Assembly: GCA_016700115.1 (NCBI GenBank)
Contig: CP064999.1
Location: forward strand, 4,955,501-5,019,500
Origin: Sphingobacteriales bacterium
GTDB taxonomy: Bacteria > Bacteroidota > Bacteroidia > Chitinophagales > UBA2359
Length of the DNA: 64,000 nt
Direction of reading: 5' to 3'
Shown: positions 25,920 to 35,036 of the stretch, piece by piece
Layout: each line of letters begins with the position of its first letter
How positions within the stretch are numbered: position 1 is the first letter of the stretch
Translations under genes and position numbers: made by a program
The notes under the pieces: model-generated
What the model was told of the DNA's origin: nothing
Database searches by the model: none
What the model saw: the letters and a program-made list of their open reading frames with translations, nothing else

Positions 25920-27257
25920 ATGAACATTCAAGGAACGATACTAAAAAAGGGAGAACCTGGTTTTGAACAAGCGATTCTGGATAGGCTTTTTAATAAAATA
26001 GATCCTCAAAGAAGACCGGATGTTTTGGTTCTCCCAAAAACTGTTGAAGACATTATGGTCGTTCTTAAAGAAGCAAAATCCTGGGGGAAAAAGATAAGTA
26101 TATGTTCAGGGGGGCACAGTTGGTCGGCCAATCATTTGAGAAATGAGAGTATTTTGATGGACATGTGCCATTTTAACCGTTTTGAGGTGAACAAAGAGCA
26201 GATGACTGCCAAAGCTGGCCCGGGTGTAGGAGGCAGTATTTTACTAACTGCCCTTTATCAGCAAAATCTGTTTTTCCCTGCCGGACATTGCAAAGGGGTT
26301 TGTCTGGGAGGGTATTTGCTACAAGGGGGGTTTGGATGGAATGGCCGTAAATTGGGGATGGCTTGTGAAAGCATTTCGGGAATGGATATTGTTACAGCAG
26401 ATGGCGAGTTGGTTCATGCCAACGAAACAGAAAACGCCGATTTGTTCTGGGCAGCAAGAGGTTCAGGTTCCGGTTTTTTTGGAGTTGTGGTGAATTTTTA
26501 TCTTAAAGTCTATCCGCTACCTAAATACAGAGGGATGATGATGCAGGTGTTTCACCTTAAACATTTAGAATCTGTATATAATTGGGCTTATGAAGTTGGT
26601 CCGGATATTCAGCCTGCTGTTGAATTTCAAATGCTGATGTGCCGGAAAACCCTTCAATCTTTTGGGCCTTCAGGGATTGAAGCTGCTGCCCCTGTTTTTG
26701 CTGATAGTAAAGATGAACTTCATGAGGCTTTGTCTTTTATGTATAATAGCCCTGTTAAGCACAAAGCTTTTTTTCGCAGCCCTTTTTTCAATCCGGGCAT
26801 TCGGTTAATGTATAGTTTTGCCATGGGACATTACCCTGAAAACCATTGCTGGGGCGTAGATAATATGTGGACAAAGGCACACATTTCCGAATTAATGCCT
26901 CACCTAAAACAAATAGCTGAAACCCTTCCTCCTCCCCCTTCTCATGTGTTATGGTTGAACTGGTTTCCTCCTGAGCGGCAAACAGACATGGCTTTTTCGA
27001 TGGAAGACAATATTTATATATCATTATACAGCGCATGGAGGCAAGCAAAAGATAATGCCAGGTACGGAAATTGGGCAACTAACTGTATGAAAAACATGGA
27101 ATATTTATCGTCCGGCATCCAACTGGCAGATGAAAATCTGCACCATCGTACTGCAAAATTTGTAAGCAACGAACATTTGCTTAAATTGGACAAAGTAAGA
27201 AGCAGTCGGGATAAATTCGGATTATTTAATACCTGGCATAGCCGACCTGATTTTTAA
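25920..27257 (+). CDS. BBE-like FAD-linked oxidase with likely bicovalent flavin
   Basis: 445 residues. PCMH-type FAD-binding fold: LPKTVEDIMVVL, SGGHSW (His66) and AGHCKGVCLGGYLLQGGFGW (Cys124), then GADGELV-like TADGELVHA and DLFWAARGSGSGFFGVV. His66 and Cys124 sit where berberine-bridge and oligosaccharide oxidases bind FAD through two covalent bonds. The C-terminal BBE segment is altered: the usual YxN-P ending is replaced by KFGLFNTWHSRPDF. Such enzymes oxidise alcohols, sugars or aromatic amines with O2. It follows the PhlG-like gene by 16 bp, and both may act on one aromatic substrate. Confidence 0.85.
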   Translation: MNIQGTILKKGEPGFEQAILDRLFNKIDPQRRPDVLVLPKTVEDIMVVLKEAKSWGKKISICSGGHSWSANHLRNESILMDMCHFNRFEVNKEQMTAKAGPGVGGSILLTALYQQNLFFPAGHCKGVCLGGYLLQGGFGWNGRKLGMACESISGMDIVTADGELVHANETENADLFWAARGSGSGFFGVVVNFYLKVYPLPKYRGMMMQVFHLKHLESVYNWAYEVGPDIQPAVEFQMLMCRKTLQSFGPSGIEAAAPVFADSKDELHEALSFMYNSPVKHKAFFRSPFFNPGIRLMYSFAMGHYPENHCWGVDNMWTKAHISELMPHLKQIAETLPPPPSHVLWLNWFPPERQTDMAFSMEDNIYISLYSAWRQAKDNARYGNWATNCMKNMEYLSSGIQLADENLHHRTAKFVSNEHLLKLDKVRSSRDKFGLFNTWHSRPDF

Positions 27258-27322
27258 AGTACGACTATACTGTTTCCATACTTTTTATCATTTTATCTTA
27301 ATAATAACAACCCTATACAAAC

Positions 27323-27769
27323 ATGGCAATTACATTTCAAGAATACGTAAACATGCTGCCTGATGACAGAAAAACTGCGATATCTAAATTAAGACAAACT
27401 ATTTTGGACAACCTGCCTCAAGAATTTTCAGAGAGTATTGGTGCCGGTGGGATCAGCTATTCAGTCCCACATTCCCTATACCCCGCAGGTTATCATTGCG
27501 ACCCCAAACAACCACTGCCTTTTATCAGTATCGCTTCTCAAAAAAACTTTGTGGCGGTTTATCATTTTGGAATTTACTCAAATCCTGAGTTGTTGGAATG
27601 GTTTACCAAAGAGTATCCCAAACATTCCAAATTAAAATTAGATATGGGTAAGAGTTGTATCCGCTTTAAGAAAATGGAACACATACCCTATAACCTTATT
27701 GGAGAGCTATGTAAAAAAGTAACGGTAACAGAATGGATAAACACTTATGAAAAAGCGTTGAACAGGTAA
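27323..27769 (+). CDS. DUF1801 (YdhG-like) protein
   Basis: 148 residues. The pattern YVNMLPDDRKTAISKLRQTIL and SIGAGGISYSVPHSLYPAGYHCDPKQPLPFISIA, followed by KNFVAVYHFGIY and KLDMGKSCIRFKKMEHIPYNLI, is typical of DUF1801, the fold of YdhG and the iron chaperone frataxin-like YdhG group. Function is generally unknown; some members bind iron. It lies 65 bp after the flavin oxidase on the same strand and may be in the same transcript. There is no signal peptide. Confidence 0.8.
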   Translation: MAITFQEYVNMLPDDRKTAISKLRQTILDNLPQEFSESIGAGGISYSVPHSLYPAGYHCDPKQPLPFISIASQKNFVAVYHFGIYSNPELLEWFTKEYPKHSKLKLDMGKSCIRFKKMEHIPYNLIGELCKKVTVTEWINTYEKALNR

Positions 27770-27818
27770 ATTTTTTAGAAATTCCCGAGTCTGAGTTTAC
27801 CTCTAATACTTTTTTCTG

Positions 27819-29954
27819 TTACTCTTCTATTTTCTTAGTTCTCAACCTAAGAGAATTTCCAATTACAATCACATCTGAAAAAGCCATGGTAAATGCAGCG
27901 ATCATGGGATTAAGTAAGCCTGCCGCCGCCAAAGGAATGGCAAGGACATTATAAAAAAATGCCCAGAAAAGATTTTGTTTGACTGTGAGCAAGGTGTGCT
28001 TACAAAGTGCTATAGCAGTGTTCAGCGATTTTAGGTTATTGTTTAACAAGACAACATCGGCTGAATCAATGGCTACCTGACTGGCATTACTTAGTGCTAT
28101 TCCTACCGAAGCCTTTGCCAATGCCGGGGAATCATTTATTCCGTCTCCCACCATTACAATAATACCTTCTTTGGTGAGGTTTTCAATCATATCTAATTTT
28201 TCATTGGGCAATTTATTGGCATAATAGGTAGGAATACCCACCGCTTGGGCTACATCTTCGGTTTTTTGTCTGTTATCTCCGCTGATCATTAAGGTTTGAA
28301 ATCCGTTTTTTATCAGCCCGTTTACAGCTTCTTTAGCTTCGGGTCGTAATTCATCTGCTAAATCTACCCATCCTATCAGCTGCCCGTTTTTTAAAACATA
28401 GATATTGTGTGTATTGTCATCAGTAAACTCATCAGCTATATTGAAAGAGCCGGCCATATAAACATTGCCTTGTTCATCTTTACCCATGATTCCCGTTCCT
28501 TTGATTTCTTTAACCTCTTTCATAAGCATGGGTTTGCTTTCTTTTTCAAGGGCTTCAGAGATAGCCTTTGCCAGGGGGTGGGTAGAGTGACGCTCTAAAC
28601 CTAACAAAATGCTTATAAACTCTTGGATATCAATATTTGATTGGATATTTTTCACAATAAACGAACCGGTTGTTAAAGTGCCTGTTTTATCGAACACTAC
28701 GGTTTTTGCCTTAGAGAGGGTTTCCAATACTATACCGCTTTTGATCAAAATGCCATTTTTAGCAGCTCTTCCCAAACCTACGGTAAGTGCAGTAGGTGTA
28801 GCCAATCCCATGGCGCAAGGACAGGAAATGACTAAAACAGCAATGCTGTTGAGAATGGCTTGTTTAAACCCAATTTGAAAATAGTAAAAAGCAAATAAAA
28901 ATGTAGCGAGGGCAATCAGTAAAACAAGGGGGACAAAAATAGCGCTGATTTTATCGGCTAATTTGTGAATAGGTGGTTGATTGGCTTGTGCCCGCCTGAC
29001 AAGTTCTATGATTTGAGCCAAGGCCGTTTCTTTCCCCACTTTTGTTGCTTTCATTTTAATACTACCGGTTTCCAAAACAGAGCCACCTATGAGCGATGAA
29101 CCTTCCCCTTTCTCTGACAACATACTTTCGCCGGTCATCATAGCTTCATTGGCTCCTCCGCTGCCCCAAACCACCATACCATCGGTAGGAATGCGATCAC
29201 CTGTGTTGACCAAAAATACTTGTCCAACTATAATGTTGTTTGAGTTGACCTCCTCAATCATTTCCTCTCCGGTTTGGGAGTCAATTTTAATCCGTTTGGC
29301 AAAAAGTGGTTGTAATTTACTTAACTCGCGGATGGCAGAACCGGTTTTTCTTACTGAGCGATGCTCGATCACATTACCAGTCAGAACTAAAGTGATGATG
29401 GTGGCGGCAGTTTCCCAAAACATAAATTGATGCCCTAAACCAAAAGTCAGCCCGATCAGGCTGTATATAAAGGCGGCTGTTGTGCCTACGATGATCAAAA
29501 CATCCATATTGGGAACACCGGTACGCAAAGATTTGAAGGCACTTGATCCAAAATGATCCGCTCCTATGATAAACACCGGAATACAAAGTAAGAGCTGTAC
29601 AACGGTGTTATGCAATATGGGTATAGGTAAAAACATGGACAAAAGCAACGGAACAGTTAATATTGAACAAATTAAGAGTTTCCATTCCAATTTTGTCCAC
29701 CCTTTTTGTTCAGGTTCCTGCTCCTCTGTTTCAAAACCGGAACTAACTACGTGGTAACCCAATTTTTCGATACCGGACACGACTTCTTCATAAGTAATAT
29801 TTTCATTCAGCTCAAAACTTGCTTCAGCATTAGAAAAACTGACAGAAACTTGCTGTAGTCCTTTTTTTTCCAAAAACTTTTGAATACCTAAAGCACAGTT
29901 ATTGCAATCCATTCCTTCGATGCCAACCCGTTTAATTTCGGAAACCAGATTCAT
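27819..29954 (-). CDS. copA: Copper-translocating P1B-type ATPase (CopA-like)
   Basis: 711 residues. One N-terminal HMA domain with Cys17-x-x-Cys20 (GMDCNNC), about eight membrane helices, the A-domain TGE (MMTGES, about 274), the transmembrane CPC at 378-380, the phosphorylation site DKTGTLT (Asp422), the HP locus THPLAKA and the hinge GDGINDSPAL. CPC and the HMA type indicate Cu(I) export from the cytoplasm. It lies alone and converges with the DUF1801 gene. No CopZ or CueR-like regulator is nearby. The start at 29954 is directly before the HMA domain and has no better alternative. Confidence 0.92.
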   Translation of the reverse strand: MNLVSEIKRVGIEGMDCNNCALGIQKFLEKKGLQQVSVSFSNAEASFELNENITYEEVVSGIEKLGYHVVSSGFETEEQEPEQKGWTKLEWKLLICSILTVPLLLSMFLPIPILHNTVVQLLLCIPVFIIGADHFGSSAFKSLRTGVPNMDVLIIVGTTAAFIYSLIGLTFGLGHQFMFWETAATIITLVLTGNVIEHRSVRKTGSAIRELSKLQPLFAKRIKIDSQTGEEMIEEVNSNNIIVGQVFLVNTGDRIPTDGMVVWGSGGANEAMMTGESMLSEKGEGSSLIGGSVLETGSIKMKATKVGKETALAQIIELVRRAQANQPPIHKLADKISAIFVPLVLLIALATFLFAFYYFQIGFKQAILNSIAVLVISCPCAMGLATPTALTVGLGRAAKNGILIKSGIVLETLSKAKTVVFDKTGTLTTGSFIVKNIQSNIDIQEFISILLGLERHSTHPLAKAISEALEKESKPMLMKEVKEIKGTGIMGKDEQGNVYMAGSFNIADEFTDDNTHNIYVLKNGQLIGWVDLADELRPEAKEAVNGLIKNGFQTLMISGDNRQKTEDVAQAVGIPTYYANKLPNEKLDMIENLTKEGIIVMVGDGINDSPALAKASVGIALSNASQVAIDSADVVLLNNNLKSLNTAIALCKHTLLTVKQNLFWAFFYNVLAIPLAAAGLLNPMIAAFTMAFSDVIVIGNSLRLRTKKIEE

Positions 29955-30130
29955 CTTAGTTTTATGTTTGAGAGACTTGTTAGATTTAAATCCATATTAT
30001 CAAACAATCATGCTGTAAAATTGGTTTTTTGTAGCTACTTTTAACGCCGTTTTAAACTCAAGGCTTCATGAAGCCGGTTGTTAAACCGTTAAAAACAATA
30101 CTAATCATAAGACTACCAATATCTTTAATT

Positions 30131-30451
30131 ATGGAAAATCCAAAAAACAAAAATAATCAGATCAATATAGAACTGACAGACGAAATTGCCGAAGGTATTT
30201 ATTCAAATCTGGCAATTATAACCCATTCCAATTCAGAGTTTATCATTGATTTTGTTCGCATGATGCCCGGAGTACCAAAGGCAAAGGTAAAATCTCGCAT
30301 TGTACTGACCCCACAACATGCTAAAAGGCTGTTGAGAGCTTTGGGCGAAAATATTTTAAAATTTGAAGCGGTGAATGGAATAATTCAAGACAATCCTCAG
30401 TCTGAAGATTATCCACCCGTTAATTTTGGTGGCCCCCCAACACAGGCTTAA
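30131..30451 (+). CDS. DUF3467 protein
   Basis: About 106 residues from the ATG at 30131, which directly precedes the conserved domain; the upstream in-frame ATG at 30068 adds a stretch that looks like untranslated sequence. INIELTDEIAEGIYSNLAIITHSNSEFIIDFVRMMPG and KSRIVLTPQHAKRLLRALGENI are the DUF3467 signature. The family is common in Bacteroidota and of unknown function. The C-terminus is short and Pro-rich (VNFGGPPTQA). It has no co-directional close neighbour. Confidence 0.85.
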   Translation: MENPKNKNNQINIELTDEIAEGIYSNLAIITHSNSEFIIDFVRMMPGVPKAKVKSRIVLTPQHAKRLLRALGENILKFEAVNGIIQDNPQSEDYPPVNFGGPPTQA

Positions 30452-30642
30452 TCAAAATATGAAGAAACAAAAACGACAATAAAATGAAAGAATTTAGTCA
30501 AACAAGCACTAAATTCTTAAAAAACTGGTATATAGCCCGACAAATAGAAATAGAAGCGTAAGAAATGACTTCAATATTTTTTAAAAATGCAGTTAAAAAT
30601 TGAAGTAAGTGTTAAATTGCCGCAAAAATTTGAACAGCGCAG

Positions 30643-31500
30643 GTGTTTTTAAATGAACAAATTGCAAGGTTACAGAATGATGACCATGCCTTACCATCCA
30701 TAGTGTTAAATACCGGATTTACTTCGGTCTTATACGATTTGCCTTCTGTTAATTTAACTGAATTGACGCAGGCAAGTTTGATGAATCGTATAGATACCAA
30801 ATATTATTTTGATGTCGAGCAACTGACCAAATTGCTGAACGATATTAAGGGCGAATATTATGCACTTGATATGGATGGGTTGCGCTGTATTCCTTATGAG
30901 TCGCTTTATTTTGACACCCCCGGTTTTGACCTTTACCTTCAACATCATAACAGAAAACAAAACCGCTATAAAATGCGGTACAGAAGGTATGTCAATACCG
31001 ACAGAAGTTTTTTTGAAATAAAACTGAAAACCAATAAAGGTAGAACCATCAAAACCAGAATCCCTGTTGAAGGCATATATTCAGACTTAGTAGAGCAAGC
31101 TAAGCAATTATTAGATCAAGCACAGCCTCCCGCACCTAAAAAACTAATTCCGGTTATTTGGATAGCCTACTCCCGAATCACCCTTGTATCACTTAACTTT
31201 TCGGAGCGAGTTACCATAGACATTGGTCTCCACTTTCATACGTCTGAAACAAATGTTCATTGGGACAGTTTATGTATATTAGAAGTAAAACAAGATAGTG
31301 CAAACAGACATTCTCCTATTTCTGAAGCATTAAAACAGTTGCATCTATTCCCACAATCGCTAAGTAAATATTGTGTGGGTGTGGCTGCCACCTTTCATCA
31401 TGTTAAATACAACCAATTTAAAAAACAATTACTAAAAATCAAAAAAATTGAGCGCTTACATACCCATCCTCATATTACAGAACTTTGCACAAATTCTTAA
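30643..31500 (+). CDS. VTC-domain protein (polyphosphate polymerase-like)
   Basis: 285 residues. The VTC domain, a tunnel-shaped catalytic fold related to triphosphate tunnel enzymes, is seen from MNRIDTKYYF (about 46), with ESLYFDTPGFDLY, YKMRYRRYVNTDRSFFEIKLKTNKGRTIKTR and LCILEVKQD. The alternating Lys/Arg/Glu residues line the tunnel and bind polyphosphate and metal. Eukaryotic VTC4 makes polyphosphate from ATP; bacterial members are less studied. The start is a GTG at 30643; a start nearer the domain is possible. It overlaps the following DUF4956 membrane protein by about 50 bp, the usual bacterial pairing. Confidence 0.85.
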   Translation: MFLNEQIARLQNDDHALPSIVLNTGFTSVLYDLPSVNLTELTQASLMNRIDTKYYFDVEQLTKLLNDIKGEYYALDMDGLRCIPYESLYFDTPGFDLYLQHHNRKQNRYKMRYRRYVNTDRSFFEIKLKTNKGRTIKTRIPVEGIYSDLVEQAKQLLDQAQPPAPKKLIPVIWIAYSRITLVSLNFSERVTIDIGLHFHTSETNVHWDSLCILEVKQDSANRHSPISEALKQLHLFPQSLSKYCVGVAATFHHVKYNQFKKQLLKIKKIERLHTHPHITELCTNS

Positions 31501-32104
31501 TTCTGCAAATATCAACTTGTTGCTGATGCAGTTTGGCATCAATTTGTTGGCGGTGTTAATTATTGCTTTGATTTATTACCGAAAACAGCGAAACACTGAC
31601 TATGTGTTTACTTTTTTCATGTTTAATGTACTGATTTTCTTTATTTGCTATTTCATGGTCAATATTGAATTGGGGGTCGGTTTTGGATTCGGACTGTTCG
31701 CTCTTTTCTCAATTCTGCGCTACCGGACTGCAACAGTTTTAATTAAAGAAATGACGTATTTATTTGCTGTCATTGCACTTGCTGTAATTAATGCGCTGAG
31801 CATCCACGTTGAAAATTGGGCTTTAACTGCTATCGCTAACAGCAGCATTTTATTAGCAGCATTTATCCTCGACATTGTTTGGCTGCGACATCCCATGTTC
31901 ATGCAGCACATTGTTTATGAAAAGTTAGAACTTATCAATCCGGAAAGAAGACAGGAATTGTTCGCCGATTTAAAAGAACGGTTGGGAATTGAAGTAACTC
32001 AGATTGGAATTGAATCTATCAACTTTCTGAATGACACCGCAATTATTTACGTATTTTACCGCAATAATGACAAATCTCTGGTGCAGTTAAGAAGGGAAGA
32101 GTAA
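31448..32104 (+). CDS. DUF4956 membrane protein, partner of the VTC protein
   Basis: 218 residues from a TTG at 31448 that overlaps the VTC gene; an ATG at about 31526 (MQFGINLL) is the alternative. Four hydrophobic helices lie in the first 135 residues (INLLAVLIIALIYY, FMFNVLIFFICYFMV, GFGFGLFALFSILRYRT, ALAVINAL). A soluble C-terminal domain follows (YEKLELINPERRQELFADLKERLGIEV). SILRYRT is characteristic of DUF4956. Its steady association with VTC-domain proteins suggests that it anchors or conducts polyphosphate at the membrane, but that is inference. Confidence 0.85.
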   Translation: MSAYIPILILQNFAQILNSANINLLLMQFGINLLAVLIIALIYYRKQRNTDYVFTFFMFNVLIFFICYFMVNIELGVGFGFGLFALFSILRYRTATVLIKEMTYLFAVIALAVINALSIHVENWALTAIANSSILLAAFILDIVWLRHPMFMQHIVYEKLELINPERRQELFADLKERLGIEVTQIGIESINFLNDTAIIYVFYRNNDKSLVQLRREE

Positions 32105-32250
32105 ATCAATGTGTCTGATTTCCTGAGTTTTAATCAATCAACCTTTTTACTTAGCATCATTCACTATTAAAAAAAATAGTTTCCATTACATTGCCTCTCA
32201 TCTTTTAATTTAGTGTAGGGTATATCTTAGATTTAACTAATTATCAAATA

Positions 32251-32832
32251 TTGGCAGGGCTGAGTTTGTTGGAGATTATCGGGTTGCTTTCGGGCATTGT
32301 TTATGTAATTTTAGCTGCGCGTGCCATAATTTGGTGTTGGCCGGTGGGGTTAGTTAATGTAGGGGCATTTCTGTTTATCAATTACGAGGCTAAATTGTAT
32401 GCAGATACCGCTTTGCAGGTAGTCTATCTGTTTCTGACCCTATACGGGTGGTACAAATGGATGGAGAAGCCGGAAAACAAAGACAACACATTAATGATCA
32501 CTGACACTAACAAACAGCAATGGATTTATATTGCTATCGTTTTTGTAGTAAGTACCGTCTTTTTATCGTTAATTACCGGACGATATACCGATACAGATGT
32601 GCCAGTTTGGGATGCTGTTGTAACAGCCCTAAGTCTGATAGCTACGTGGATGGTGGCGCATAAAAAAATTGAAAACTGGTTAGTGTGGATAGTTGCCGAC
32701 ATTCTATATATCGGACTTTACTATTACAAAGAGTATTACCTGCTGGTTATCCTGTTTTTCATTTATATCATTGTGGCCATTCAGGGTTATTTTTACTGGC
32801 TTAAACTAAAAAAAGTGAAGCCTGCATTTTAG
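32251..32832 (+). CDS. pnuC: PnuC-type transporter of nicotinamide riboside
   Basis: 193 residues with seven hydrophobic helices. The signature WPVGLVNVGAFLFINYEAKLYADTALQVVYLFLTLYGWYKW (about 35-75) is that of PnuC, a SWEET-like facilitator that imports vitamin-type nucleosides. The start is a TTG at 32251. It is followed after 8 bp by a NadR-type kinase gene, which supports nicotinamide riboside as the substrate: the kinase traps it by phosphorylation. No TPP riboswitch was seen upstream, which argues against the thiamine-importing PnuT form. Confidence 0.88.
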   Translation: MAGLSLLEIIGLLSGIVYVILAARAIIWCWPVGLVNVGAFLFINYEAKLYADTALQVVYLFLTLYGWYKWMEKPENKDNTLMITDTNKQQWIYIAIVFVVSTVFLSLITGRYTDTDVPVWDAVVTALSLIATWMVAHKKIENWLVWIVADILYIGLYYYKEYYLLVILFFIYIIVAIQGYFYWLKLKKVKPAF

Positions 32833-32840
32833 TACAATCT

Positions 32841-33398
32841 ATGCAAACCGATACCAAATTGATTCCACTTCGATTTGCGATTACAGGACCTGAAAGCAGC
32901 GGTAAATCCACGCTTGCTGAACAGTTAGCCAATCATTTTAACACGCATTGGGTTCCCGAATATGCCCGGACATATTTAACGTTTTTAAACCGGCCTTATG
33001 TAAAGGACGATATTTTGCTTATTGCCAAAAGACAACTCCAACTTGAAGAGGAAGTTGCCGCGCAAACCCCTGCTTTGCTGTTTTCAGATACAGAAATGAT
33101 TGTAATTAAAATTTGGTATCAGCATTTTTATGGCTCATGTCCTGATTGGATTCTATCTGCCATTAATCAGAATCAATATAAACACTATTTTCTGACAGCT
33201 ATTGACCTGCCTTGGATACCTGATGGTCAACGTGAACATCCTCATTTACGTCAATATTTTTTTGAGCTATTTAAAACAGAAGTTCAAAAAACAGGGGTAG
33301 GATTTACCATGATAGATGGCAATGAAAAAGCCCGGTTGCAAAAGGCAGTTGTAGTGGTTGAAAATATATTAAAGAAACAGAATCAATCATTAATTTGA
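32841..33398 (+). CDS. NadR-like ribosylnicotinamide kinase
   Basis: 185 residues. The Walker A GPESSGKST (about 15-23) is followed by WVPEYARTYL and later FSDTEMIVIKIWYQHFYG. These are the conserved blocks of the C-terminal kinase domain of NadR, an AAA-type P-loop fold that phosphorylates nicotinamide riboside to NMN. The NMN adenylyltransferase and DNA-binding domains of full NadR are absent, as in many Bacteroidota. Together with the PnuC gene 8 bp upstream, it forms a two-gene NAD-salvage operon. Confidence 0.87.
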   Translation: MQTDTKLIPLRFAITGPESSGKSTLAEQLANHFNTHWVPEYARTYLTFLNRPYVKDDILLIAKRQLQLEEEVAAQTPALLFSDTEMIVIKIWYQHFYGSCPDWILSAINQNQYKHYFLTAIDLPWIPDGQREHPHLRQYFFELFKTEVQKTGVGFTMIDGNEKARLQKAVVVVENILKKQNQSLI

Positions 33399-33639
33399 GG
33401 TAAAAAAGGGCTAACCTAAAGGTCTGATATTCCGATAAACCGAAAACGAATTAAACCCCTAAAATATCAAGTGTAAAAATTTGCCCAGAGGTATAAAATC
33501 TTCTTATCCTTCCGAAATAACTGGATAACAATTTACTATCTGTATTGATGTGAAAAACGACATTAAACATGACTGTTATATTATTTATCTAAGTCGCAGG
33601 GTATGAATCGTTTAAAGGTGATAGAGATGGTGGATATAA

Positions 33640-33671
33640 TTTGCCCTACAAAAACTAAATCCTAACTTTGG
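33640..33671 (+). promoter_or_regulatory. Consensus promoter of the pentapeptide-repeat lipoprotein gene
   Basis: TTTG at 33640-33643, a 20-bp spacer and TAACTTTG at 33664-33671 match the Bacteroidota consensus exactly. Transcription is expected near 33678, ahead of both possible starts (33699 and 33756). The rest of the 240 bp back to 33399 holds no other signal that could be identified. Confidence 0.65.
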
Positions 33672-33755
33672 AGCATTTGAACGAAAAGAATAGATCCCAT
33701 GTCTGTTAATTTACCGACCGTATTAATCTATACATTAAAAAAAGTTAAGAAATCT

Positions 33756-34736
33756 ATGAAATATCCCGTTTTTAAGTTGTTGCTTTCTACTCTGGTTGTT
33801 GTCTTGCAAATTCAATGTTCTTCTAAATCTCCCACGGGAACCGCGGTGTTAAAGAGTCCAGTTTCGGGAAAAGATATTATCCGAATGTTGTCAAAAGGGG
33901 AACATGTTTTACTGCAAAATGCAACTATCACCGGAGACATAGATTTTACAACCCTTAGCTCATCATACCGGACATCTGTTACGATTGAACAAGCAGAAGT
34001 CAATGGCTCATTGACCCTTGTCAATTGTACGGTAAAAGGCAAAGTAACAGGATACCTGTATTCAAAGGAGGTTATCAAAACGGTGGTTTTCCATAAAAAC
34101 TTTAGTTGTCCGGGTACAAGATTTGAAGGTGAAGTGATGCTGAAAGAGGCTCAGTTTCAGGGAATGACCGATTTTACAGGAGCTATTTTTGACAAACCCG
34201 TCAGTTTTGAAGGAGCAGTTTGGAAAAGTCGTGCCATGTTTAACAAAACTGTTTTTTATGACGAAGCAAGATTTCAACTATCAATATTTGAAAATCAGGC
34301 AACATTTATGGATGCCGGCTTCGAAGGTATCTGTAGTTTTCAAAACGCTGTGTTTTTTACCGATGCTAATTTCAGCAATACACAGTATTTGCGATATGCT
34401 GATTTCGGCAACCTCAATATACACGGAAACCTGATGTTTAACTATGCCAAATTTTCAAACCAGGCTATTTTCAGCAACTCACATCTTCATGGCCGTTCCG
34501 ACTGGAACAATACCGTGTTTGAAAATCAGGCCGATTTTGAACAATCTACCTTCTATGGTACTGTGCGTTGGGTGAAATCAGAATATAAAGGGGTGTTAAA
34601 CCTCGAAAATGCGCTGTTTATTTCCGGTAAACCTGATATTCAAGGGCTAATAATGCCGGATAAAGAAAAACTGAAATTAAAAGGAGCAAAATTAGCCGGC
34701 GGTGTTTTGTTGCAAAAAACAGATTTCCCACATTAA
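33756..34736 (+). CDS. Pentapeptide-repeat lipoprotein
   Basis: About 326 residues from ATG 33756, chosen because MKYPVFKLLLSTLVVVLQIQC gives a signal peptide ending at a lipobox-like Cys; an ATG at 33699 would add 19 residues ahead of it. Residues about 55-300 are tandem five-residue repeats of the A-x-F-x-x type (for example AQFQGMTDFTGAIFDKPVSF, ARFQLSIFENQATFMDAGF), which fold into a right-handed four-sided beta-helix. The protein is probably attached to the inner or outer membrane facing the periplasm. The function is unknown; it is not adjacent to a gyrase target or toxin. A consensus promoter precedes it. Confidence 0.8.
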   Translation: MKYPVFKLLLSTLVVVLQIQCSSKSPTGTAVLKSPVSGKDIIRMLSKGEHVLLQNATITGDIDFTTLSSSYRTSVTIEQAEVNGSLTLVNCTVKGKVTGYLYSKEVIKTVVFHKNFSCPGTRFEGEVMLKEAQFQGMTDFTGAIFDKPVSFEGAVWKSRAMFNKTVFYDEARFQLSIFENQATFMDAGFEGICSFQNAVFFTDANFSNTQYLRYADFGNLNIHGNLMFNYAKFSNQAIFSNSHLHGRSDWNNTVFENQADFEQSTFYGTVRWVKSEYKGVLNLENALFISGKPDIQGLIMPDKEKLKLKGAKLAGGVLLQKTDFPH

Positions 34737-35036
34737 AACCATTTGCTTAGTATTTGCCTCTTCTATATTAAATTGATACTGCCTTTAGTGCCAAATAATT
34801 ACCTAAATATATAACGTTTAAAGTGCCACCAAATAGGCAAGACTTTGGAGAAATGGTCTTGTATCAGGATTTCGGCAATTATTTATATCTTGCAGACCAA
34901 AAAGAAACAGCTATTTACTGTATGTCTGCATCGAGCGAACTTTAGTTAAATTGTTGTTGCTTTACTCCTTAAATAAAATTTAACTACTTATAACAGGTGT
35001 CAAAACATACGTAAAACGCCATCTAAACATATATTC
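34737..35036. other. Intergenic region, no gene seen
   Basis: 300 bp between the pentapeptide-repeat gene and the YfhO gene. No open frame, hairpin terminator or convincing promoter was recognised. Confidence 0.45.

Noticed and set aside
32105..32250. Possible TPP riboswitch upstream of pnuC
   Set aside because: No thi-box sequence elements could be found, and the NadR-type kinase next door points to nicotinamide riboside.
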